From Dyadobacter sp. CY323 (lineage in GTDB: Bacteria > Bacteroidota > Bacteroidia > Cytophagales > Spirosomataceae): 64,000 nt of DNA. Below, in pieces: positions 55,243 through 64,000 of the stretch. The stretch covers positions 248,001 through 312,000 of the forward strand of contig NZ_JAJUXH010000010.1 in the NCBI RefSeq assembly GCF_021390245.1, in the 5' to 3' direction. The notes under the pieces are model-generated. The model had not been told where the DNA came from. It saw nothing but the letters and a program-made list of their open reading frames with translations, and made no database searches. The first letter of the stretch is position 1, and each line of letters starts with the position of its first letter. The translations under genes were made by a program, and so were the position numbers.

Positions 55243-55554
55243 ATGATCGAGAAATTGAAACAACGGTGGAATGTGAAAAACGGGTGGGATGTCCTCATTA
55301 TCCTGGTCGTTTTCGCGTGTACCGGTTTTTCAGTTTTGTACGTCAAACGACTCCTTTTTGAATGGATCGGATTGAATGAAAATTCATCCGGCTGGATACG
55401 CTGGACCGTCAACATCCTGATCATTCTGCCCCTTTACCAGGCTATTTTATTGGCCTGGGGCTGGATTTGGGGGAAATTCACTTTTTTCTGGGAGTTTGAG
55501 AAACGGATGTTCAGCAGAATTGGCGCAATATTTCGAAAGAAAAGTCAGGCTTAA
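55243..55554 (+). CDS. Small membrane protein of unknown function
   Basis: 103 residues with two hydrophobic helices (VLIILVVFACTGFSVLYV, about 17-34, and WTVNILIILPLYQAILLAWGW, about 53-73) between basic ends. The sequence style (KQRWNVKNGWDVLIILVVF) is that of a Bacteroidota-specific family. It starts five bases after the RluA gene and its stop codon overlaps that of the converging hydrolase gene (TTAA). Confidence 0.7.
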   Translation: MIEKLKQRWNVKNGWDVLIILVVFACTGFSVLYVKRLLFEWIGLNENSSGWIRWTVNILIILPLYQAILLAWGWIWGKFTFFWEFEKRMFSRIGAIFRKKSQA

Positions 55555-57878
55555 TACTTTATGTCAATCAGACCCTGATAAACTTTTTCCGCACTTTCAT
55601 ACGCGGCCTTCGCTGCTTCTTTTTCCTCGGTCCTGATATTCGGCTCTTTCATTTTCCAGCATTGCTTTAATGCTGTCAGACACCATTCTGCACTTTTCTT
55701 CTCCACAATCGGCTTATTATCAATTATTACAAAAACAGGATTGGAATGCGAGCTGGGGTAAACCCGAAGTGCTACCCAGGCAGATTTTTGCAGCTGATAA
55801 TTGAACTTCACGTTGCTCACTTCCCCATTTGCGGTAATTTCTGTGGTATCCACGGGTTCTCCATTCACGATCAATTCCACTCTTACTTTCCGGCTTTTCT
55901 CAATCCGGGCGCGTTCAATATCCCAGTAAGGCATGAAAATGATCGGAGTTTTCGCAATTCGCTCACCAACCGTATCCTGCTGAGCCGGAAGATATGCAGC
56001 TACGTTTGCCGATACATTCAGCTTTTGCGCACTTTTTAGCGAAAGCTCACTTGTTCCTACTCCGGCTTCCTGGTTGTTGACTGTGAAATTCATGATGTGC
56101 GACTTTCCATCCGAAACATAGCTCCGGCCTTTTTGAATTGCCTGAACATAATTGTCGTACGTCATTTCACCCTCAGGCTTGAAGTAGCTCCTCGCCTGCC
56201 CTACCCGCGCATCGGTAATGCATGGAAAATCGGTTTCTCCGCTCAGCCTCGGCCTGAACCCGCAATTGAGCGTGTGGTAATACATATTGAGTTCCCACGG
56301 CGCAGGAGTGTCTCCGGCACTAAAAAAGTCAACCAGATTTTGCGTCACCGTCACAATGTATTCATTCGCCCCGATTCCGTCCATTTTAGGAACAATGTAA
56401 TTCGGGATCTTATCAACCGGCGTCAAGGGTTGCAAACCCCAGGCCGAATGCGCGTAGCCCACAACGCCACCTTGCGACTTCGCCCAGCTTAGCACGGGCG
56501 CCGTCCAGCTTGGCCATTGTTCTATCTGAGTTGTTCCCGGGTAATCATCTTCTTTTATTCTCAACAAAACAATATGACCTGCGTGAGACGAAGGAAATCC
56601 TGAAACCTCCACGTCGTTCCGCATGACATTCTTTTTGTTTGAAAGCGCCAGGTCTTTTCCTGTAAAAAAAGTCTTTTGATGATACCAGCTTGGCCCCCAG
56701 GCCAGGTTAGCGGCCATATTCAGGTCTTCGCCTAATGCTTGCCGCCACATATCTTTCGGGTCTACTCCCTCTGTCGGACTATCGTAATGGCTGCAACCTG
56801 CTGCGTGAATGTGGTGGTCCGCGCTGAACCAGCCCAGTTTCGACAATTGGATCCAGCGTTTTAATTGAAATGAAATGTCAAATGAGGCAACGTTTTCAGG
56901 AATTGTAATTTCTTTGGTTTGACTAATGTATTCGGGGCCGCGAGAAAAAATGATCTTGTATTTTCCTGCCGGCAATTGTACATGTTCACCATCTGCGCGA
57001 TAAATCTGAGGCTGAAAGAAAAAGTCGGGATACTCGTCTGTTGCGGCTACGCGACGGGATGGTAATGGGTAAATCCTTTTAAATTTTCCAGCCGTTTGCT
57101 CGTGCTCGTCGGTGATCACAAACGACGCCATAACCGGTGAACCGTCCTGATCCTTTACCTGGAAATTAACCTTAACCGCTGGTTTTACATTGAAAAGAAT
57201 ATGTGTTGAGTTCCTAAAACCGATGTCCTGAGATCCCTGACCCACATTATAGGCGATCTCTGCTTCCCGCTGACCAGCATCTTTGGAGTAAATCTGCACG
57301 ATCGCATATTCCAGCCTGCCGCCGGTCAGATTTGGCTGTAATGGTTTGTTGGCATACATCCGGATATCCAGAAAACGATTGGCGACTTGTCCGGGAGTCA
57401 GCTCATGTTCCTTTTTTACTTTTGGATCAAAAGACGGGGAATGGTACGGTTTGGCTGCATTGGGGCTTTCAGCTTCCAGCTTGGCGGTAATGCCGGATTC
57501 ATTATTTATTTTAACCAAAAAACTTGTCCAACCTCCCTGAATAAGAACTGCCTTCGCTGCTCCCCGCTCCACTTTTACCCTGCCTTCGGGATTGATATCA
57601 ACGATATTCAGACAATATGGATCAAGAATTTCCTGAATGCCGGTTACCATTTCTTTCGAAAATGGCCTGTTACTCCACGCTTTTAACTTTTCAGAATCCT
57701 GAACGGAAAGACTGTTTCCCGAAAAAGAAAGTGCCTCCTGCAGACGCAAAGCCTGCGCCATTAACGGCTGTGGTTCGATTCCCGCCGTTTCGTGCGCCAC
57801 AGTATGGTGCTCATGTTGAGCAAACAGAGTCAGAGGCAAAAGAATGCAAATAAGAAGCTTGGTAGACCATTTTTTCAT
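55551..57878 (-). CDS. CehA/McbA-type PHP-domain metallohydrolase, exported
   Basis: 775 residues with a signal peptide (LLICILLPLTLFAQ). A beta-rich N-terminal half (about 30-340) precedes the catalytic half, whose first metal motif is WFSADHHIHAAGCSHYDSPT (about 344-363), followed by the GVVGYAHSAWG segment and a GETDFPCITDARVG motif. These are the metal-binding marks of CehA/McbA-like hydrolases, which include phosphoesterases and carbaryl hydrolases. The substrate is unknown. It begins one base after the DUF5723 gene stop, so it is in an operon with recQ. Confidence 0.82.
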   Translation of the reverse strand: MKKWSTKLLICILLPLTLFAQHEHHTVAHETAGIEPQPLMAQALRLQEALSFSGNSLSVQDSEKLKAWSNRPFSKEMVTGIQEILDPYCLNIVDINPEGRVKVERGAAKAVLIQGGWTSFLVKINNESGITAKLEAESPNAAKPYHSPSFDPKVKKEHELTPGQVANRFLDIRMYANKPLQPNLTGGRLEYAIVQIYSKDAGQREAEIAYNVGQGSQDIGFRNSTHILFNVKPAVKVNFQVKDQDGSPVMASFVITDEHEQTAGKFKRIYPLPSRRVAATDEYPDFFFQPQIYRADGEHVQLPAGKYKIIFSRGPEYISQTKEITIPENVASFDISFQLKRWIQLSKLGWFSADHHIHAAGCSHYDSPTEGVDPKDMWRQALGEDLNMAANLAWGPSWYHQKTFFTGKDLALSNKKNVMRNDVEVSGFPSSHAGHIVLLRIKEDDYPGTTQIEQWPSWTAPVLSWAKSQGGVVGYAHSAWGLQPLTPVDKIPNYIVPKMDGIGANEYIVTVTQNLVDFFSAGDTPAPWELNMYYHTLNCGFRPRLSGETDFPCITDARVGQARSYFKPEGEMTYDNYVQAIQKGRSYVSDGKSHIMNFTVNNQEAGVGTSELSLKSAQKLNVSANVAAYLPAQQDTVGERIAKTPIIFMPYWDIERARIEKSRKVRVELIVNGEPVDTTEITANGEVSNVKFNYQLQKSAWVALRVYPSSHSNPVFVIIDNKPIVEKKSAEWCLTALKQCWKMKEPNIRTEEKEAAKAAYESAEKVYQGLIDIKY

Positions 57879-57879
57879 A

Positions 57880-59310
57880 TTATTCCTTTTCTTTTTTTCG
57901 GTTTAATTTCCAGGCGGTAAAACCCAGATAAACCATGCTGCCTCTCGCCCCGCCTTTTTTCATTAAACCATTTACACTACTGAATCCCAGAAAGATAGGA
58001 CCAAAATGGCCCACTGCACCGATCGACGGACGATTGTTTCCCGGGATAAATGTAATCGGGAATGCAAAATCAGAATCTTCGTCTTCGAAACGTGGGGTAA
58101 TGGTAAAAGTATTGGGAATGTAAATATCTAATGGTTGCCCACTCCTGCTTTTATAGCGTTTGGTTTGAGATAAATTCACGAAAAAACCTTTGACCAATTG
58201 AATGTCGGCTTCCAGATGCAATGCCTGCGGCAACTGTACATCTCTTCGGAAAACGCTATCCGTTTCAGCCGGAAAAAGAGTCATAAAACCTTCGGCTCCG
58301 TTATCGGCAATCGTCTCAAGCTGAGCTTGCCCGATTACCGACTCTGACTGGCGCCCGCTGACTACCCTGGAATTGCTCGTCCGATATTTAATCGACCCCA
58401 CATCAGTCAATGAACCTGCCAGCCGGATCAGATATTCGGGACTTTCATCGAATACTTCTTTGTTTTTACGCCAGTATTTACCCAATTCATAAGAAAAACC
58501 CAGATCATAACCCCATCCGGAGCCGTAACGATCGGAGTTAAAAAGACTTGAAATACTTCTTTTCTGCGTCGGAGCACTATAACCGCTTTCGTAAGACAGG
58601 TCGGAAACGACCAGTTCGCTGGATTCGGGATTGCTGGTTAACGGACGGATTGTGTAGCTGTCGGCATTACCGGAAAGATATGCTACCCTGGCGCCATAAA
58701 CCCGCTTGATGGTCGCACCGATCCTGAATTTGTGAGCTTCTAAATCCAGCAATTGAGCTCCATATGTCAGGCTGACGTCTGAAAAACTTTGCTGGATCAT
58801 ACTGAAATTGCCCCATGCCGCATTAGTAAGCGGTGGCGTACTTTCCGTGTCCAGTCTATGGAAATAGACATTCTGGAGTAATTCGGGAATGTTGGCTGCT
58901 TTTACAAAACCACGGTTCCGGAACTGTAATGCGAGTCCCTGATATTTACCTAATGCGATCATCGCCGACGGCCAGCGGATTTCACTCACGAGGTAAATGG
59001 GATCTTTGTACGTGAGCGAGCCCATTGTCCGGGAACGGCCGTAAAGTTCTTTGGTTGAATGCGAGGTAAGCAGCGGGTAAAGCAGTGAATTTTCCCCCAC
59101 AAACCTGAAATACCTGTAATTGATACTTCCACCGATGGTACCGATGTTGATCTGCCATTTATGTTTTGGGCCCCCAATCACCGACGGATTGTAGGTCGAC
59201 CGGTATAAACCTCCATAATTACTGAATTCCAGCCCGGGAATTTGTTGTGAAAATGCGACCGAAAAGGCCAGTGAAAATAAAAATACGAAGGCAAGTGCAG
59301 CTTTTTTCAA
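57880..59310 (-). CDS. DUF5723 outer-membrane protein (PorQ/PorV-like barrel)
   Basis: 476 residues with a signal peptide ending AFSQQ. The mature sequence begins LEFSNYGGLYRSTYNPSVI, then many beta strands of 10-12 residues typical of a large barrel (DVSLTYGAQLLDLEAHKFRIGATI, GWGYDLGFSYELGKYW) and a final strand SMVYLGFTAWKL. DUF5723 proteins are related to PorQ/PorV/FadL-type barrels. Its ATG overlaps the recQ stop (4 bases). Confidence 0.75.
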   Translation of the reverse strand: MKKAALAFVFLFSLAFSVAFSQQIPGLEFSNYGGLYRSTYNPSVIGGPKHKWQINIGTIGGSINYRYFRFVGENSLLYPLLTSHSTKELYGRSRTMGSLTYKDPIYLVSEIRWPSAMIALGKYQGLALQFRNRGFVKAANIPELLQNVYFHRLDTESTPPLTNAAWGNFSMIQQSFSDVSLTYGAQLLDLEAHKFRIGATIKRVYGARVAYLSGNADSYTIRPLTSNPESSELVVSDLSYESGYSAPTQKRSISSLFNSDRYGSGWGYDLGFSYELGKYWRKNKEVFDESPEYLIRLAGSLTDVGSIKYRTSNSRVVSGRQSESVIGQAQLETIADNGAEGFMTLFPAETDSVFRRDVQLPQALHLEADIQLVKGFFVNLSQTKRYKSRSGQPLDIYIPNTFTITPRFEDEDSDFAFPITFIPGNNRPSIGAVGHFGPIFLGFSSVNGLMKKGGARGSMVYLGFTAWKLNRKKEKE

Positions 59311-61226
59311 TGTTGAGTTTTGTTAGTCAGGGACAATTTTCCATTCACGTCGTAATGGATCAGTTCGTCTTCAATTAAATCCTGTAATGTCTTCAGAAAT
59401 ACGGCTTCATGGATGTTCTCAAAAGCCCGGGCCATTTCTTTGGGCGTAATCCCGCCGTTTTTGCCCAAAAATTGAATAATCTGCCCGGCTGCATTTGCAT
59501 CGTTTTGAATCTCATTCCGTTTGTTTTTCAGACAATTATCGCAAACACCGCACGCATGGGCGTCAAATTCATTGAAATATTCCAGTAACAACAACGTCCG
59601 GCAGATGTGCGTATGCGTTGCATAATGAACCACTGCTTTTGCTTTTTTTAAATCCCGGTCTTTCTTTTTTCCAATTTCAAAAACATTCAGTGGCAGTAAT
59701 GTTGCATCGTATCGTGGCGTGAGGAAGGTTAGTTGCGGTTTGTCTTTTCTGGGTTCGTATTCGATAATGTCTCGCTCAGCCAGAAAATTAAGCTTTTGAA
59801 TGATTTCTCGCTCCGGCGCAAAATAGGTCTGAGCGATTTCAACCTCCGAAATCCGGACATATTCTGTAAAGAGCTCCCCTCCATACATCCGCAGAATCAC
59901 TTTGATAAACGAATCCATTTCCTGGTAGCGTATCTGAAAGTCGTACAATTGGCGGTTATCGACCAGAAAATGGACCTTGGATGGATCGTTGAAGTTTTCA
60001 CTAAGCTGGATAAAGCCTTCTTCTTCAAGAAGTTTAAGTGCATAATGCGTTTCATTCACTGCCAGCCCAAAAATTCCGGTAAATTCCTGGATATCGAAAC
60101 TAAATCCGCTGAACTCGCCGCTGCCGACCGCGATCCTGTAATAATTGGCGAGAGACTGGTAAACTCTTCTTAACACCTCAATCGGTGGATATTTTCGCTC
60201 AACGCTCTCTGTCAGTTCGTCCAGGTCGATGTTATTAAAAAGTGCCACCGCAAATGCTTTCTTTTCATCGCGGCCAGCTCGTCCCGCTTCCTGATAATAC
60301 GCTTCCAGACTGTCAGGAAGGTCAAAATGAATAACCGCACGCACATCCGGCTTATCGATCCCCATCCCAAATGCATTGGTCGCGACCACGACTCTCGTCT
60401 GATTTTTGATCCACGCCGACTGCCTGTCGGAACGTTCCTTGAATGGTAATCCTGCATGGTAACTTTGCGCAGAGATCCCTTGCCTCACCAGTGAATCGGC
60501 CAGATCTTTCGTACGTTTCCGGGTACGGACATAAATGATCGCCGATCCCGGCACATTTTTAAGCACCTGCAAAAGTTTTCGTTCTTTATTTTCTTCGGCA
60601 AATGCAGAATAAGATAAATTGGCACGGGCGAAAGACTGTTTGTAAACCCGTGCATTCCGCATTTCCAGCCTGTCGAGAATGTCCGCACGAACCTCCTCGG
60701 TCGCCGTTGCGGTCAGCGCCATCACCGGAACTTTCGGTATTTGCTTTCTAAAATCAGAAATCAAAAGGTAGGAAGGTCTGAAATCGTATCCCCAGGCAGA
60801 AATACAATGCGCCTCATCGATCGCGAGCAGGCAAATTTGCATTTGTTTCGCACGGGCGAGCAAAATGTCCGTTCGCAACCTTTCGGGAGAAACATACAGA
60901 AATTTGGTGTTTCCGTGAATGCAATTATCGAGCGTAATGTCAATTTCATTCCGGCTCATTCCGGAGTGGATCGCCGCCGCCGGGATCGACCGTTTTTTCA
61001 GCTGCTCCACCTGATCTTTCATCAACGCAATGAGCGGCGTTACCACAATGCACACGCCTTCCGACGCCATAACGGGCACCTGAAAACAAATGGACTTACC
61101 TCCACCTGTGGGAAGCAAAACCAGCACGTCGTTGCCATTAAGAACCGTTTTTATCGCTTCTTCCTGAAAAGGCCGAAACGTTTCGTAACCCCAATAGCGC
61201 CGCAGCACGGATTGAAGATCAATCAT
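59307..61226 (-). CDS. recQ: RecQ-family ATP-dependent DNA helicase
   Basis: About 639 residues from the ATG at 61226, where MIDLQSVLRRYWGYETFRPF begins the helicase; an upstream open frame to 61337 adds 37 residues without homology. Motifs: I VLLPTGGGKS, II LLAIDEAHC with ISAWGYDFRPSY, the SAT motif ALTATAT, the arginine finger QEAGRAGRDEKKA and the Q-motif FRPFQEEA. A zinc-binding RQC region has ACGVCDNCLK. It unwinds 3'-5' at recombination intermediates. No HRDC domain is obvious. It heads an operon with the DUF5723 barrel and the PHP hydrolase. Confidence 0.93.
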   Translation of the reverse strand: MIDLQSVLRRYWGYETFRPFQEEAIKTVLNGNDVLVLLPTGGGKSICFQVPVMASEGVCIVVTPLIALMKDQVEQLKKRSIPAAAIHSGMSRNEIDITLDNCIHGNTKFLYVSPERLRTDILLARAKQMQICLLAIDEAHCISAWGYDFRPSYLLISDFRKQIPKVPVMALTATATEEVRADILDRLEMRNARVYKQSFARANLSYSAFAEENKERKLLQVLKNVPGSAIIYVRTRKRTKDLADSLVRQGISAQSYHAGLPFKERSDRQSAWIKNQTRVVVATNAFGMGIDKPDVRAVIHFDLPDSLEAYYQEAGRAGRDEKKAFAVALFNNIDLDELTESVERKYPPIEVLRRVYQSLANYYRIAVGSGEFSGFSFDIQEFTGIFGLAVNETHYALKLLEEEGFIQLSENFNDPSKVHFLVDNRQLYDFQIRYQEMDSFIKVILRMYGGELFTEYVRISEVEIAQTYFAPEREIIQKLNFLAERDIIEYEPRKDKPQLTFLTPRYDATLLPLNVFEIGKKKDRDLKKAKAVVHYATHTHICRTLLLLEYFNEFDAHACGVCDNCLKNKRNEIQNDANAAGQIIQFLGKNGGITPKEMARAFENIHEAVFLKTLQDLIEDELIHYDVNGKLSLTNKTQH

Positions 61227-61383
61227 CAGAGTTATGTTTTCAGTGTGTTCAAATACCCCACAAAGTAATGCGATTACACGCGCTATGAAAACTGTTTTTT
61301 GTAATAACGGTAAATAAAACTCGGGATCCGGGGCCATCTTCCTGAGAATAAATGCTTAATTTGTTCAAAACTCACTCCGACTA

Positions 61384-62886
61384 ATGCCTCTACAAGAGAA
61401 CAGTAGCGACAGACTTATCCGATTGCTTTCCTGGACTTTCACATTGAGTTTTGTACTCATTACTTTTTTGCCAAGGTCCCTCGACGACACCATGTTTATG
61501 GATGGCGTTACCTATGCTTCCATCTCGCGCAATATGTCGTTAGGCATCGGCTCATTCTGGCGGCCGTATTTTGCGGAATCGTTTTGGCTGCCTTATGATA
61601 ATGCCTCCTATTTCTCTGGACATCCTCCGCTCATGTTTGGTCTCCAATCTCTGCTTTTCAGGATGATGGGTGACACCACGGCAGTAGAAAATGTTTATGA
61701 TCTCCTCATTCTGATCTGCTCGATCCTGCTCATTGTTAAAATCTGGAATAAACTTTTTGCTGAAAACCCAGCTTTCAAATCGTTTTCGTGGCTTGCCATA
61801 CTTTGCTGGTATGGAATGACAATCGTCTATTACAGTATGCCGAACAACTTTTTGGACAGTACAATGGGCGTTTTTTGTCTGTTGTCTTGCTACTTCCAGC
61901 TGATCTTTTTAGAAGAGACCGATCCGGGTTTCAAAAAATACATCTGGGCAGTCGCCGCTGGATTGTTTGTTTTATGTGCTTTTTTGACAAAAGGCCCCGT
62001 CGGGCTGTTTCCGCTGGCTTTTTCAGTACTTTATGCATTTACTTTTTTGAGTGGTGCAAGCTTTTTTTCAGCGATAAAAGCGGCCGCAGTAGTGACGGGA
62101 ACATTCCTAGTTTGCCTGGCTGCTGTGCTTACTTTCAAGCCCGCATATGAGTTTATGAGCACCTATTTTCAGGGGCAGGTCATTCAGGCCGTATTTCAGA
62201 AAAGGGAACAAACCGGAGTCGGGCTTGCCGGGCATTTTCAATTAATGAAAGATTTGTTCCGAAACGTATATCCGCATCTGTTTGCATTAATCGGGCTCAA
62301 TCTGATCGCATTGTTATACCGTTTAAAGCTTGCAATGTCTAGTGAAGTGCTGCGGATCACGCTGTTTTCGGGAATTGTCGGTCTTTCGGGAATTTTACCG
62401 ATGCTGGTCAGCATTAAACAATATCCGCACTATCTTTTACCTGCATTGCCATTTATCGCATTTTTTGCGGCTGGTCTTCTTGTGGAAAAGGTACGTGCGT
62501 TAATGTCTTTAAAACCCACTTATGCGACGATTGCTCTGGTTATCGCCACGCTGGTTAGCTGGGGTGTTACGGTAAAAAAAATGAACTCGCCTGAGAAGAA
62601 TGTATTTGCTTCCAATGCCAGAGAAATGCGGCATTATGTCGCCAAATCGTCGACTATCGGGGTTTGCCATGATCTCTATCACAATGCTGACATACATTCT
62701 AATTTTCAACGGTATCATTTTTTATCACTCACTACCAATATTGATTCCGTAAAATACATTCTGGCAAACACCGATTGCCTGCCTCAGTTTGATCCAAAAA
62801 AATGCGCATTTGTAGACCTTGACGGTGGATTTGCGCTGGTAATCCGTAATACTTCAAGTGTACGCAACGTTACCCGCAAACGCTGA
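61384..62886 (+). CDS. GT39-family (ArnT/PMT-like) membrane glycosyltransferase
   Basis: 500 residues with 11-12 membrane helices. The first periplasmic loop has the acidic pair in LDDTMFMDGVTYASISRN and the FSGHPPLMFGLQ segment characteristic of ArnT/PMT enzymes (residues about 27-85). A soluble C-terminal stretch follows (about 405-500). The family transfers sugars from polyprenyl-phosphate carriers to lipid A, proteins or glycans; the acceptor is unknown. It is divergent from recQ. Confidence 0.83.
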   Translation: MPLQENSSDRLIRLLSWTFTLSFVLITFLPRSLDDTMFMDGVTYASISRNMSLGIGSFWRPYFAESFWLPYDNASYFSGHPPLMFGLQSLLFRMMGDTTAVENVYDLLILICSILLIVKIWNKLFAENPAFKSFSWLAILCWYGMTIVYYSMPNNFLDSTMGVFCLLSCYFQLIFLEETDPGFKKYIWAVAAGLFVLCAFLTKGPVGLFPLAFSVLYAFTFLSGASFFSAIKAAAVVTGTFLVCLAAVLTFKPAYEFMSTYFQGQVIQAVFQKREQTGVGLAGHFQLMKDLFRNVYPHLFALIGLNLIALLYRLKLAMSSEVLRITLFSGIVGLSGILPMLVSIKQYPHYLLPALPFIAFFAAGLLVEKVRALMSLKPTYATIALVIATLVSWGVTVKKMNSPEKNVFASNAREMRHYVAKSSTIGVCHDLYHNADIHSNFQRYHFLSLTTNIDSVKYILANTDCLPQFDPKKCAFVDLDGGFALVIRNTSSVRNVTRKR

Positions 62887-62937
62887 CAAACGAGCGCATT
62901 CACCTGCAACGACCATTTTTTGAATGCCTGAAAATAG

Positions 62938-62945
62938 TAACTTTG
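62938..62945 (+). promoter_or_regulatory. -7 element TAACTTTG before the PBP4-type gene
   Basis: TAACTTTG matches TAnnTTTG 27 bases before the ATG at 62972. A TTG lies 15 bases upstream (62920-62922), shorter than the usual spacer. Confidence 0.42.
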
Positions 62946-62971
62946 ATTTTTGAGAACTTATAATCACCTCT

Positions 62972-64000
62972 ATGCGCACGCTGATTTTCTTTCTTAGTAT
63001 CCTTTCGTTATCCAGCTGTTCCGTTTCGCATTATTTAAATCGTGAACTAAAAAATTCAGCCATCTTAGGCCAGCAGCATACGGGTGTTTCCATTTCAAAT
63101 CTCGGTGACAAAAAGGCGCTGGCCTCCTACCAGGACAACAAATATTTTACACCTGCTTCCAATACCAAGTTATTCAGTTTTTACGCTGGTCTGTGCGCCC
63201 TCGGCGATTCCATTCCGGGTCTCGAATACCTCGAATGGGGCGAGCTGCTCATTATACGGGGAACCGGCGATCCCTCGTTACTGCATCCAGATCTTCCGAA
63301 TAGCAAGGTTTTGAGTTTTTTAAAAAGTAGAAAAGAACCTATTTTTTTTACGCCATATAATTTCGAGAACAAGCGTTTTGGTCCGGGCTGGGCATGGAGC
63401 GACTATAATGATTATTATCAGCCGGAAGTTTCGCCGATGCCGATCTACGGAAACATCGCAAGATTTACCGGGGGCCCATCGCAGAACTTCCAGGTTAGTC
63501 CGCCGAGCTGGAAAAAAGCAATGTTATTTGACACAAATGCGAGCGGAATCGAGCGGGAAGAATTGCAGAATGTATTTCACCATTCAAAACTTGCTGTACC
63601 TCAGGGACTTATTCAGGATGTTCCAATTCGGATGACGGATCAATTGACTGTGCAGCTTTTGAGCGATACATTAAAAAAGGAGATCAAGCTGATCAACATT
63701 CCGCTGGAAATTGAACTTCAAAAAGTGTATAGTATTCCCTCCGACTCGCTATATACGAGGATGATGCAGACGAGTGATAATATGCTCGCAGAACAACTCA
63801 TGCTGCTTTACGCCTCTGCCAACAAGCTTCCATTGAATACTGAAAAAGCAATTGCACACATGATCGGGCATCAGCTTACAGACTTACCTGATAAGCCCGT
63901 TTGGAAGGATGGTTCGGGTTTGAGCCGCTATAATCTCTTTACGCCACGCAGCATTGTTGCTTTACTTCAAAAGATTTATGTGAAGGTACCGAGGGAAAGG
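62972..64000 (+). CDS. D-alanyl-D-alanine carboxypeptidase/endopeptidase, S13 (PBP4) type, 3'-partial
   Basis: 343 codons are read here and the frame is open at the right edge, so the C-terminal end is missing. The N-terminus (MRTLIFFLSILSLSSC) is a lipoprotein signal with Cys16 in the lipobox LSSC. The S13 catalytic motifs are SxxK as PASNTKLF (S63, K66) and SxN as MQTSDNMLAEQLM (S268, N270); the KTG motif would lie past the edge. The short spacing between them suggests the large insert of PBP4 is reduced. It cuts D-Ala-D-Ala or crosslinks in peptidoglycan. Confidence 0.88.
   Translation, partial: MRTLIFFLSILSLSSCSVSHYLNRELKNSAILGQQHTGVSISNLGDKKALASYQDNKYFTPASNTKLFSFYAGLCALGDSIPGLEYLEWGELLIIRGTGDPSLLHPDLPNSKVLSFLKSRKEPIFFTPYNFENKRFGPGWAWSDYNDYYQPEVSPMPIYGNIARFTGGPSQNFQVSPPSWKKAMLFDTNASGIEREELQNVFHHSKLAVPQGLIQDVPIRMTDQLTVQLLSDTLKKEIKLINIPLEIELQKVYSIPSDSLYTRMMQTSDNMLAEQLMLLYASANKLPLNTEKAIAHMIGHQLTDLPDKPVWKDGSGLSRYNLFTPRSIVALLQKIYVKVPRER

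Overview
The window is a contiguous piece of a Bacteroidota chromosome. Gene content and style point to the Cytophagales, most likely Dyadobacter or a close relative in the Spirosomaceae. The evidence is a eukaryote-type (GT3) glycogen synthase, eukaryote-type NADP isocitrate dehydrogenase, atpDC apart from the other ATP synthase genes, fused ABC-permease/M1 peptidase, DUF4292 and DUF5723 proteins, plug-domain proteins with macroglobulin-like repeats, and start regions carrying the Bacteroidota promoter pattern TTG-N19/20-TAnnTTTG rather than sigma70 boxes. The genus is an inference from gene style; I ran no search.

Layout. 1-7 kb: a BlaR1-like M56 sensor protease (open at the left edge), a PaaE-like ferredoxin reductase, an aspartate-type aminotransferase, an RtcB RNA ligase and an Omp85-type barrel. 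7-14 kb: icd, a small lipoprotein with 5-formyl-THF cyclo-ligase, asd, then a GHL10 hydrolase coupled to a solitary nuoD. 14-23 kb: GT3 glycogen synthase, a DUF4143-type ATPase, prmA and a 1563-residue exported protein of unknown function. 23-31 kb: plsY, an M20 dipeptidase, TPR proteins, hpt, a beta-CASP MBL protein, tRNA-Leu(CAG), hemJ and a lipoprotein msrA. 31-38.6 kb: a small barrel protein, two tandem paralogous exported proteins, an RluA synthase, a LolD/MacB-type ATPase, an 886-residue membrane/TPR protein and a DUF433/DUF5615 toxin-antitoxin-like pair. 38.8-49.4 kb: atpD-atpC, an ABC ATPase with its permease/M1 peptidase fusion, an APC permease and a macroglobulin/TonB-plug protein. 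49.5-55.5 kb: an envelope operon (TPR lipoprotein-type protein, DUF4292 lipoprotein, EnvC-like degenerate LytM protein), panB, a second RluA synthase and a small membrane protein. 55.5-64 kb: a minus-strand operon recQ-DUF5723-CehA-like hydrolase, then a GT39 glycosyltransferase and a PBP4-type (S13) carboxypeptidase running off the right edge.

The genes are mostly core housekeeping and envelope functions; there is no prophage, transposase, integrase, CRISPR array or recognisable defence island. The less ordinary signals are four kinds of small intergenic repeat (one always just before a start codon in the sense direction), a solitary nuoD, the ABC/M1 fusion with an altered zinc-motif spacing, the catalytically degenerate EnvC-like protein, and several large exported proteins of unknown role. 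I did not find a clear undescribed multi-gene system; the best candidates are listed with modest interest scores.
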